A DNA stretch of 64,000 bases, from positions 1,488,001-1,552,000 of the forward strand of contig JAOWBW010000105.1 of NCBI GenBank assembly GCA_026119855.1, written 5' to 3'. Within the stretch, counting starts at the first letter, position 1. The number at the start of each line of letters is the position of its first letter. The notes below the pieces were generated by a model that saw only the letters and a program-made list of their open reading frames with translations, was not told the origin of the DNA and did not search any database. The stretch comes from Campanula takesimana. Lineage: Eukaryota; Streptophyta; Magnoliopsida; Asterales; Campanulaceae. Below, one piece after another: positions 23,429 to 36,100 of this stretch. The translations under genes were made by a program, and so were the position numbers.

Positions 23429-26400
23429 GGGGGCGTTGATATTACTCCTAAGTAATCTGGGTAGAATACTAGTTAAATTGACAAGATTAAAATAGTGAAA
23501 GAACTAACTTTTAAAGAAGAACACAAAAGTGTTAATTAAACGGGTTAAAATAAAAAATATACTAGCTCTGTCCCGTAATAAGTGTCGCAGTTGACTCGTC
23601 AATGTTTTAATCATTATAAATTGAAATGGTCAATATTTTTCATTTAAAGATTGAAATGCAGTTAAGCTTGGACAAATTAGGTTCGAATCCTACAAGGCTA
23701 TGCTGTATTTATGTTGTATAATTCAATTGTATGAGTTGTTATTTTCTGTATTTTGGTTGGGGTGGGTAATCTTTTCATAATTAGGGAATAATACCAGTAA
23801 GGACTTCTTTTTAGTAATACATCTTTAGAAAGTTTGTTATTGGGAATGCCCTCATGGGCGAGGTCGTCCCTCCACCCCCCACCCCCAATAATCAGATATC
23901 CCTCAAAGTGGTCCTATCACTGAAATCATTTAATTCTCCATCGAGTATAAGGACGCTTCGATTCCTGGATTTGGTTTTAATCAAGTTTATGTGAGATTAC
24001 ATTTACATGTTGCCTTGGGCTTCCCTGATAAAAACTAGCTGTTTTTGTGGTGAAAATATAACAAATCAAACAAAAAGTATGGACTCAAAATATTTCAATT
24101 GCCAAGTGTCCTATGGGCAATGCTAGGCTTACAAAAGAAGTTTACAAAATGAAGGATACAAGATGTGGTGGCGATATTTCATTGGCTACATCGATAGTGG
24201 ACCCGGCACACTCAGGGGCGGATTTATGACCAGGCGAGAGTAGGCGATGGCCCACACTGAAATTTTTTAAGAAAATATTTACCGAGTATTTTTCCCACAG
24301 ATATTACTATATATATTATTGATGTCCTTAAATAAACAAGTATGTGTCGCAGCCAAGCAGTAAGATTGCAGATAGGCTGTTAGGCGACCTAGGTTCGATA
24401 CCTAGGACTCAGATGTTTTTTTGTTTTCTTTTCTAAAGCTACCACCTATTATCTTTTCTAAAGAAAGTAACAAAAACACAATGCCCCTGATCCTGATTGT
24501 ACCCACCCACCTTAAGAAAGTAACAAAAACACTAAATTTAACACTTAAAAATTATTAATATTCAAAAAAAAAAAAAAAATCCTCATTCAAAACGAAATTG
24601 ATTTTTCTTTCTTTTTTTTTTTACATTTTGAGACGGAAGGAGTAACATATGGAGTATTAGCACTTAAACATTTATTTATCGTTATTTTCTTTTACGTTGA
24701 ATACTCACATTAAATAGGCAAAAAAATTGCCATAATAAATAGGCGGATATTTTTGGCCCACGTTGGATATACATCCTGGATCCGCCACTGGGCACACTCC
24801 AATTAAAAACATGGGTTAATGACAGATTAGGGCCTGAACTGAAGGGGGGTGCGTCTAAAAGGGGCCTGGTTTTTTTTTTCTCTCGCTAGATCAGGGCTCA
24901 ATATCATAATTTTTCGGCAGTTAAGGGCTTTTTGACGGAAATCGTTAGAAAAGTCAGTTAAGTGCCATGTGCATGGCACGTGATCGACTAAATGGATGGA
25001 TTTGAATTTCATACTAACTATTAAGGGGTGATATGTAAAAGTCTGAAACTAGAGGACAAAATTAAAAATATATCCCTCTAAAATATTACATCCAACCCCT
25101 TCTTCTTCCCAAATCAACCCCTTCTTCTTCCCAAATCAAACCCAGATCCAAGTCCAACCCCCTTCCTCCGGCAGACCACCATCTACTCCGACCGCCACCG
25201 CCACCGCCACCACCATCATCACCGATATACTCCACCAAACCCATTACCCGCCATTAAATATCAAAGCAAACCAAATCATCCAAATCAAAACAAAAAACCC
25301 ATCCAAAATCAAAACAAAAAAATCATCCAAATCAAAAAATTCAACAAATGTTTTGGCCATGAATATCATATACAAACCCAGAGAAAAAAACGGACTCAAG
25401 GAGTTGGGCATTTCCCTCTGTTTTGGGAGTGGAATTCAGAGTCGTCAATTGGGTAGAATGTCGGAGGCGGGCTGCGGCGGCCATTTTCGAGGTTGAGGGA
25501 TTACATAGATGATGAGATAATAGAGAGAGAGAGGCGAACTGAATCTGTAGGTAACGGCGGCGACGCTACGGTAGGCGGTCGTGGTGGCGATGGTTGAGGG
25601 GTTGGCCATGGTTGTGGCGGCGGCCATGGGTGTCGGGCAGAGGGAAGGTGAAGTGGGGATTATTTGTGATGGGTCATTGTGAAGATTCAATTGATTTCAA
25701 GAGACAGAATTTTGGAAAATTGGATATGAAAAATAAAATGGTCAGTGGGTTGGGAAGCCATTGTTGTTGAAGAAAACTGGAAGACAGGGGAAAGAGTGAG
25801 ATGAAGAAGACGGGGGAGAGATTATGTTTGGTAATATAATACTCCCTTCCGTCCCAAAATGAATGTACATTTTTTTAAAAAAAATATAGTGTGATCAAAT
25901 ATATTTCTTTTTTTGTTTTTCCATAAAGATGAAATTTGATAGGGTTTTTTTTTTCTTTTTTTTGTAAATAGTGATAATTAATTTATGTAGTTTTAAATTT
26001 GGTGAATGTAAAAAGTAATTTATTATGTTCATAGAATAAAATTTAAATTTATATATAATTTTCTTTATTTTAAATTTATTATTTAGAAAATAATCTAAAA
26101 AATCCTTTTATATTTAATATAGCTATTAGATTAATTTGTTTAATAATTTTGATTTTTTTTAATAAATTTATTTTATATATGATAATTACTTATTTTATTA
26201 TATACTTGATTATTTAGAATAATGATTATTTTTTTAGAAAATATATTTATTTCATTTTTAAACCTTTTGAGTTTCAAAAATTTCACTAAAACCCTTACTA
26301 ACTAATATCATTACAAATCCATCCATTTAGTCGATCACGTTCCATGCACATGGCACTTAACTGACTTTTCTAACGATTTCCGTCAAAAAGCCCTTAACTG

Positions 26401-27012
26401 CCGAAAAATTATGATATTGAGCCCTGATCTAGCGGAAAAAAAAACCCAGGCCCCTTTTAGACATCAACACAATTATGACACCTAATCTGTCATTAACCCT
26501 AAAAACATCAACACAATTATGACACCTCATGTTGTAAGCCACATTTTGTAGCCATCTTTTGTAACTTTATTATTTCCCGTGTCGTATCTATCTTTTCTTT
26601 TTCCTTAAATGTTATCTTCTTTTCATATGAAAAAAATATCTAAAGAGAATCTCTCCCTCCTTTCCTTAATCAAGAGTCTCATTTGATTGGGCATGCAGTA
26701 AAAAACTAAAAATTGCCAATCGACACCATTATTAGTTGTGCATTATTTATTTCCAGTTTTACCCTTAAAAGTTTCATCAGTATGACTACTTCATCAAACA
26801 GTTGATCTTATTTCAATTAGGAAACTCACTTTGTTGGCTTGTGTTTTGATGCACAGAGAATTTTTTCCTGGTGATAATTCATTTCAAACTTTGTTTTGGA
26901 TTTCAGGTGTTAGAATCTTTGAAGATGTTTCTGATAATAAGGTACTTACTACCATCACAAATTTCAGGACTGTCTTCATTGTTGTCATTGTTCTTATCTT
27001 AATAGTTCCCTC

Positions 27013-27046
<34 letters not shown>

Positions 27047-30000
27047 ACACGGGAAAGCCCATTTTGCAGTCAATTTTAGTCAGTGTTAATGCCTACTGGC
27101 CTAAAACTGTCATTCCTAGATGTGCAACATTCTATGTGTTTTGGGGTTGATTAGAATCAGTCGCATCAATTTCTATTTGCAAGGTGGAGTATCCCCTCCT
27201 CATATATGGGAGAAGGTTTGTAGCTTGGCATATATTTGAAGCCAATTTGCACTCTGGGGCAGAAAGGTTGTGATAGTTTGAAAGGGTTATCAAATTGGGA
27301 AAAACATTATTATTTCTGTACAATGATCACATTCTGGGAGGGGAAGGACTCTTTCCATCATTCTTGCCATACATTACTTCTCGATCAGAGGAGAAAAGGG
27401 GTGGAAAAACAATTTTTTTGATTATTTATTTGTTTTTTCTGGAAAAAGGACTAAACGTAATGGAATGGATTGTGAGGTATTTGCCTACGGTACATTGGTT
27501 CGACCAGTTGAACTCTTCTTACGAAAAATGTAAAGATTAAACAATATGTTAGCTATATATTTACTTATGTTTCGTGTTTGTAACATACATAAGTAGGCTG
27601 GGGCTCATATTAGATTCTGGGCTTTAGATTAAATTACAGCTGTCTGTTGCTTTCCATTGAAGTGGTTGTTGAAACTTGAAAGAAAAGTATCTTCTTTAAT
27701 CCATCTCGAGCAGTTAGCACAATTTGGTTTGAATGCTTAAAGGGGGTTATGTAAGATTTTTGTGTAGCCAGTAGTTGAACTGACCAATCCAGTGTGCTTG
27801 ATGTAATATATGTTTTGCTAGATTGGAAATCTGTGTCGAGAGTCTATTTCCTGACAGATTTGCTTATAGAAGCTCAAAATATTGTATCTCCAAACAAGGG
27901 GATATACAACGAGTCCCACTACTTCTCATGCCTCATTCCGTTACTTATGTGTTTTTTGCTTTTCTTTGATTGCTGATGTTGTTTCTTCTTTTTCTTCAAT
28001 TTTTCTGTGTGGGGTGAGGGAAGTGGAGACATTTTACATTAAGGCGCACTTTTTATGATGTACTATGTATTTGTCACAACATGGCCATTCAGTTTCGGTT
28101 TATTTTGTCATTTATCCTTTGGTGTGAAACCACGTTTCTTCTTCACCTTTTTATTTTATTAGCGGCAGTGGTATAATCTCTTAGGGATTGGACATATAAT
28201 GTTTTTTCCTCACTTTATATGTTTGCAGAGTGGTAAAGGTGTTCTTGTCAAAGCCGTTGGTGTCGTCATTGCAAGTGCTGATACTGCTTTTGAGGTGGTT
28301 TTAAACCTTGATCGACATCGGAGATACGAGTATGCTTACTAAATCATGTGTTTGTAAAGGGTTATACTCCATACTACTTATGCATGTCTAACATTTGTGT
28401 TTGCAGGTGGGACTCATTAACGGGTGACTTGGAGCTTGTAGATTCTTTAAATGGACACCATGATGTTGTCTATGGAACTTATGACCCCAGATACTTAACT
28501 AGGTGAAGTTGCCTAACCTTACTATATTTGCTTATGGGTACTTTTATCATCTATTACTATCAGATATGGAAGTATTATTTGAACCTCAAACCTGTTAAAC
28601 CTATTTCAAATTTTGCTAGATACATTGATCTTTTATTTCTGATTTGGAAATTTATCTACGAGCAAAAATGATAATGAACCCTGCCTGGCCTTGTTTGGCA
28701 TGAAAACCGACTAAGTGCAAGTTAATCTATTTGGGTTACAATTGATTTGTTTATTTAGCTTTTCACGTCCTTAGAATTTGTTTCTGTTATTGCCCGAGAA
28801 CAAGATGGTTATTCAAATCATCATTTTTTCCTCCATTTAATGATGAAGAAATTCAACTTATAATACACCAGACATGAAACTCTAGATCCGCCAATTAACG
28901 AATCATGTGAATTAAATTAGCTGCTTGAAAGAAAATTGCCTACCTCAAATTTCATCCCACTTAATGTCGGGGGTATTTCTCTATGTTCAATCTGAGGTAT
29001 CACTATCTCACTTGACTACACCATACTGGCAGATGTTGGGTGTTGTTGCATGATTGAAGATTCAATTACAAGCTTTATCTAGTTTTGTGTTTGGCGATTT
29101 TAACTTTGACAAGGTAGCCATGGGTGGTATCTAATTCTTGGTTTAGCTTCTTACATACCATTTCCATTTTCCTCAGCCATAGAGAGATAGGAAGAGGGAG
29201 GTGGGGAGGGATATTTCTTAATTTATAACTCGCTTTGCATCTCCTGTTTTCTTTATAGACTGTTGTCTTTTGTTATCACCTCACAGTTGTTATGGTATAC
29301 AGATGGCAGTCTAAGCGTGATTTTGTATTCTCGAGGCAATGGTTTCGTGGACAAGATGGAGCATATAGTAAGCGATTTATGTTTATCGTTTTTTTTTTTT
29401 TTGGTTGAATATTTTGCAACATTCTAGTTCATAGTTGTCATTCAATTGAAAGGGTGAAATGGTCCCTGGGGCTTAGTGTTTGTGGTTCAAATTAAACGCC
29501 TCTTACTGCTGATAAAATACTACTCACTGTTGATATATTTCTTCCTATTGTTTATATAAACAGATTCTTACTGCTTATTTTTTCCATGCTGCATAAGCAT
29601 TAATAGAAGAGAAAATCTTACTGCACAAAGAGTAAAAGATATACAATTCCCCATTTTGACTACGCAACAAAGTTGGAGTGCTTTGATATCCTGAGTTCTC
29701 TCAGTTTTTGTTACCCATTTTCCATTCTTCATATCTATCTTTTGTAATTATCTTTTCTTGTGTACATAAGCTTCTTTTCTTAGACATCTCAAAAGTGTCC
29801 CAAATTTCTGTCACCCAAATCCTTCTTTAATTCTGATTGTTCCAATGCTTGGTCATAATACAAGCCTTACTTATTCATGTCCTTCTTCATTATAGTTTTT
29901 ATGTTGATTTGGTTTTCCCCTACCCATAGCTTGGTTATTGATTTTGATACTATAACCCTTCCTAACTGATGCACCTAGGGAAGTGTGGCATTGCCTTTAA

Positions 30001-33000
30001 GGGACTAAGAGTCAGTACTATGCAGATACATCTGTTGAAACGATTCTACGTTTTGTTGTTTAAATGTAGAAAACCACGCTAAAGCCTAAGTCATCTGTAA
30101 CCCTGCTTTTGCCAAGCGATTCTAACAAGTTTATGTATTTGTTTTCTTGGCTATAATTTCTCACATCCTTTTGGATTGAATAACCTTTATCTAGCTACAG
30201 TCATAGTTATTGTTGTTTAATCCATAGTTACCGGGAACTCCCAACCCCCCCTCGTCCCACGTCCCGGGAACACGCGTCCCGGGTTCACAGGGGAACTCGA
30301 CCCAAAGTACTCAAACAATCGTACCAGAAAATAAACTGTTATCAACGTAGAATCTTGTTTGCATTTACAATCTTTTATGGTTATCCGCCTTTACATTATA
30401 CTCTTTTATCTCCGTAAAAGTATATATAACTAAATATATGTAAATGTGTGTGTATATATATGCTATTATATTCAACTTAGTGATGTGTTTTCAATATAAA
30501 GCGTACCACGTTCCCAATTGATCCTACCCCCAAGCGTACCCAAGATTTACTAAGTCACGTTCCTCGTTCCCGTACCCGTCCCGCGTTCCGAAACGTCCCA
30601 CGTTCCTGGTAACTATGGTTTAATCATTCTAAGAAGTACTAGTTAGTTCTGGTTTTGATACTCTTGCTTTTTTTTATATTTGTTGTTAACTCTGATCTTC
30701 ATGTACTATCCAGTGTAGCTTAAATTTCTGCTACAAAGTTCTTTCGAAATTATGTTACTCTTTTGTCTCAATTAAATGGGTACACAATCATTTACTGCAC
30801 TTGCAACGGAAAACTTTAATAACCTGAATTTGTGGTCACAATATGAGTTGCTCTAGTTAAATATGACATGATTATTCTCAACCACAATTTCAAATGGGAT
30901 CAACGGCATCGTGTTAATATATTGTTTCGCAAAGAGGAAATTTACCTCTTCCGCTGGAACTAAATCAAGAGGAATATCTACCTCTTTAAAGGAAATGAGG
31001 GAGTAATTTTTTGGAAACACAAGTCATACAATTTTTTCTTGCACTTATTTTGTAGAGATGACCCAATGGTATTTTGGTTTTTTACTCGTCATAATCTATT
31101 TTGAGCCTTATGTTGGCAAACATATCTCAAAATTGATTTAAAGATTGAATCTTGTCAGAATCAATTCTCAAGATTAAGTTTTGCATAAATTAGAAGCAAA
31201 TCCAGCTGGGTGCTACTGGTCTATTCTGTATATTAGTTTTTTTTCCTTTCTGGAAAAAGCAAGTAGCAAAGAAATAAAGAGGAAAGGATGGATATTAAGT
31301 AAATCTCATTAACTTTGAGCTGGTTTACGTTTAGTATTTACTTGATTTGTGCTTGACGGTTTAGCAAGTTGCAAAGATATTCATATGTATTTTTATGTTC
31401 CTCTGTGTCTGTGTATCATCAATGTTCCTTGTATAGGCTTTTAATCGTAAACTATGACTATGTAAGCCTATCTGAGCTTCAGCTGATTCATATTTAAGCC
31501 TTAACTTAAATGTTTTATCTACTTACTATAGATTTGCATTTGTTGATGCAGCTATCTTGCAGTTTCCAGCCATACATAAGAAGCGGCCTCCACGATCAGG
31601 TTATCGACGGACCAAAATTAACCGTAAGTGAATTCATTTTCTTATTCTATGTTGCATAGATTTCTTGTTTTATTATCGTAGTTCAGATGCAGACAAACTC
31701 TTCGTAACTTGTGTACCTTGAATATATGAATTATTTCTCAGAAATCAAACTTCAGTAACTAAGTTTGACCACCCAAACTGTTATGGTCATGTATTAAAGA
31801 ATAAGCAACTCTCGAAAGGTTGAAGTACTTTAGCTGACTATACAAGGTGCAGACTATTGAACAAAATTTCTAATATTGGGGTTGCTGTTTCAAGGGTATG
31901 GCTTACGGATACTCAGATGAAATAAATATCGAATGATAACTTTGCGGGGTTGTTGACTGGTGTCATTGATTCAGATTGGCTGTCTTGGAGGTTGTAGTTT
32001 CTTTTGATATTGGCATAACGCGCTGACGTCCTGATTTGTTTCTGATAAGTCAATAATATTTGCTTCATCTTGCAGTTTGCAATTTATGATACAGTGATAT
32101 GGGAATAGTACTTGGGGCAGCTTGGTTATGTGCTTTATGTTCTTTTAGAACTTCCACATATATTTTTTCTTTATGCTGGCATTTTGTTTATCTGGATTAG
32201 ATATCTTTCAAAGCAAAAGGTAAATGCAGGGGGTGTTGCATTCGGAAGAAAATGTTGGATAACCACTTGTGAAAGAGGAACATTTGAAAAAACTTCTCCT
32301 TTGTATGGAGGCACTACTTCAAGAGTTGGAAAGCTGCTTAAAGATCATTAGGATAGTTATATATATTGATATGGTAAGAAATGTCACTAGAAGTTGAAAA
32401 ATTTAAAAATTAGGTTTATGGAGTTGTTGATTTACTGATCCAGATGGGAAGCACTGGATTTCAGCATTTTCCAAATTAGTTTATGATACCTTGGTATTAT
32501 AGTTGATTTTATTTGGGAATGAGTATGTTTGTCCCTGTCCCTAATTGATTGTTCAGTTTTAGTTTTCTGAGAATATATAGGAAGTTGACCTTTAAGCACC
32601 GTAGCCTTAATGATTACACCATATGACTACAAGTGCAAATTAGAATATGATAGTTGCAAAGGTGAATTTTGTAACTTAACTATAAATGGGCACTCATTTA
32701 TGGATCCCAACGGCGGTCCGGGGGGAGTGGGGGCTTTTTTCTCGATGCATATCGCAACATTTGGGGTGCAGCATCTGGTGGAAATTTTCCTGCTAAACGA
32801 TGTCACTTTCTTGATTTTTATATTCATAGGTGTAATGCTTAAGTTGCATTTTCTCTTAAAGTCCAGATTGTTGGTGTATTCTTGCCTGTTAATAGTTTCT
32901 GCATCTTAGTTTTGAGAAGTATTTTTAATTCTTTGTTCTAATGTATGAAATACTTGCCTACTTTGATTTCTATTTTTGGCTCCTTGCATACCTATTTTAT

Positions 33001-33067
33001 GTTCGTCGCTCGCTATAATCATTGAGCTATGTTCAATGCGGTTCATCTCGACTTACTGAACTCTCTT

Positions 33068-33103
<36 letters not shown>

Positions 33104-36100
33104 GTAGCTTCTACATGGGAGATAAGGAACTTGACAACATCAGCATCGTCAACGTCTGGTAGAACTCTTGTCACTCATATGTTAGAGATACATGCTGGAT
33201 CCTGGTTTAGATGGAAGAGTAATCAATCCTCGAAGTTTGAGAAGACTGTTCCTTATGCATTATTGACTCAAGTGGCAGGTTGGTTATGTTGTTCCATATA
33301 AAATTTCTGGTCATATTCTTTGTTGTACATAGTAGGCTCAAATGGAAGGTTTTCTGATGTTGCTCCTTAAGATCTATCCAAGTGTACTAGGATTGGTAAC
33401 AATTCTGTTTGTTAGGGTTCCGTAAATGGCATCATCCCATGATTCACATGTATGATACTCTATTGAGGAAGTTTTCTCCTCAATCGATTCCAAACAGGCC
33501 TAAAAAAATACTCCCTCCGTCCCAAAATAAATGTCACGCTTCCCATTTTGGTCTGTCCAAAATAGATGTCGCATTTCTAAATTAGGAACGAGTCTTAGTG
33601 TAATTTTACCATTGTACATGCAATGTAGAAGTAAGTAAAGCACGTTTCTTAAAAACATTGGCAAGTCAACTGCGACATTTATTTATGGACGGAGGGAGTA
33701 ATAATGAAGAAAGGATAAAGGCCGGACTTTTAGAATCATCTTGATGGTCAGCTTGGAAAATACGTCTTTTTTTTTTTGGAGGGGGGGATTGGACACCTCC
33801 AAGGCTCCAACTTCGTTTCAGTTGATTTTTATGTTGCCCTGGTTTTAAAAGCAAGAACACATTCTTAATATCACTTTGCCAAATTGATAAAGCTAATGAA
33901 TATCTCATGCGACCATAAAGTTTTCAAGTCTACATCATACTGAAGTACTGTAAGAGCCAGTTAAACCAATAGGGGACTTTCTTATCCATTAAAAAATTAA
34001 TGCGAATATCATATATGGATCAGAACAATTAAATTAATTTAAACATTGTACTCCCTCCGTCCCACTTGAATTAGGATTCTTGGTCAATCTAATTATTCTT
34101 TGACCAATAATTTGAAGAAAAATAATGATGCTAATAAAAATTTAAAAAATGTTATTGTATCACGGTTACTAATAAATTCAATAACTATTTTTAGATTCTC
34201 ATTAAGATAATTATTTTTCTTCAAATTATTGGTCAAAGTATAATTAGATTGACCAAGAATCCTAATTCGAGTTAGACGGAGGGAGTATATATTAAGTGTC
34301 GTGCTTTCCTTTTCGGTCTGCCCCAAAATAAATGTCGCGCTTGTGAAAAGGAAAATAATAGTAGTGCGCAATTTGACATCTGTAAAAATAAGTAAAGCAC
34401 CATCCTTAAAATGTTTGACAAGTCAAATGCGGCACTTAGTCTGGGATGGAGGGAGTAAAACTTAACTGGCCTTTTCTTCTCCAGCTATATAGAAAGGGTT
34501 GATAGCAGAATGCGGGCTATCACTCACATACAGCAGAACCTCTTAAGTATCTCTATAACTGGACCACGACAGAAGCGTATGCTTGCGTACTTTGTGTATG
34601 CTATTTTGCAGGAAACGTGATCTTAAATGTTAAAGTACTGACAATTATTTATGACAGTTTATTTATTTATTTATTAATCATTCTTGAATATTCAGGTCTA
34701 AAGGAATATATTGAGGCAAACCCTGCATATACGAGTGAATCATCCACCACAGTTATGCAGTCAAAAGTTTCTGATGTTTCTGTATCCAATAGTGAGTTTG
34801 AGGATGTGGAAGCTGCAGATGAGTTTTATGATGCAATTGCTGCTGACTCGTCGTCGGATGATGAAGATAGTGACAACGATGTTGAACTCGACAGCAAGGT
34901 TTGTTTCTTCCTAGACACTCTGGATTATTGTTAAGATCAGAAGACATAATGCTAATGGTTAGTATTATGTCACAAATGGACACCTCATTTCAAGTTTATA
35001 ATGTGCATATTTATATGTCCAAATATACTTGGTGTGCCTAGGCAATTTCATGATCTTGCAGCATATGGGCACTAGGTGTACACCTTATGAAAGTGGATGG
35101 GATTACAAGAGTGAGGTGCTTAAGGGGTGAGCCTTGGTATTAGGTAGGCCCGAGGTAGCAATAGTCATGACAAAGAGGAAAACATCCCCATATTGGCTTA
35201 ACATGGTTTCTATTGATTTGTTGATGCTTCCCTAGTAACGCCCCACTTTTAAGAGTAATTCCTTTCTGTGATGCCTCTGATGCTCGGACTCTTTGGTTTA
35301 CCCCGCCGTACCCGTGTCCGACACTTGTAGTTTAGTTTTGTTGAGAAGTGTCCAGCGGATAAACCAAAGAGTCCGAGCATCATAGTGTGATGCTTCTTTG
35401 CTCTATGGTTTCTGTGGGGGGCTTAGAGGGTGTGTTTATATGCGCACTTAATAAGGTCTGAATGGGCTCAATATCTGATTCAATCAAACATCTAAGATTA
35501 AGGCTGTTTGTATTGCTTGAAAAAACAGATCTGAAAGCCAACTTAGCTTTGAAAGAAATAGATTTGAAGACAATTCTTTAAAAAATCAGTCCTTCCAACT
35601 TGTAGATTACAGAAACACAACATACACTATGTTTGTTTTATTCGATTCCTATCCTGTTCATGCACATATTATACTTCCTCCGTCCCAAATGAATGTCAAA
35701 AAAATAAAATAAAATTGAATTCACTCTTGATCAAGAGCAAATCTAATTATTTTTTGGACATTCTTTTGGGACGGAGGAGTACTACAATTAACATACTATT
35801 ATTCTTTCAAACAATTTGACTCATTCAACACTACAAAAATAAAAAACAAAAATAAAAACAAGAATTGTAACAATAACAAAAAAAAATGAACTATAAAAAT
35901 CAAATAATAAACAATAGCAAAAAAGAAAAACAATGTACCTCTTACTCTATTCCTGAAAGTCCTTAAGTGATAGGCCTTATTATGTTTTTTTTTTTTTTTT
36001 CTGGCGGGTTAGGTGGGGGTGTATGTAGCTTAGCTTGACTGATTGCTTTTGTAACATTATAATGCTTTTTGACTCTAATCACACAACCAAATCTTGTTTC

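Larger units (their letters stand above)
24117..26575. mobile_element. degraded MITE interrupted by two younger elements (intron 7)
   Basis: The left part (CAATGCTAGGCTTACAAAAG ... GGTGGCGATATTTCATTGG ... CGATAGTGGACCCGGCACACT) resembles one arm and centre of the 182-bp Mutator-type MITEs. The right part (26509-26575: ACACCTCATGTTGTAAGCC ... CTTTTGTAACTTT) resembles the other arm. Removing the hAT (24213-24790) and the MULE (24813-26499), each with one copy of its target duplication, leaves a contiguous MITE-like sequence. Outer limits are approximate. Confidence 0.6.

Noticed and set aside
24342..24412. A tRNA gene or SINE inside the hAT element
   Set aside because: Only a B-box-like GGTTCGATACC and a vague tRNA shape; no full cloverleaf and no separate target duplication.
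32112..32909. Two small open frames in EDR2-like intron 12
   Set aside because: They lie between confirmed exons, have no recognisable domain, and lack splice or start context.
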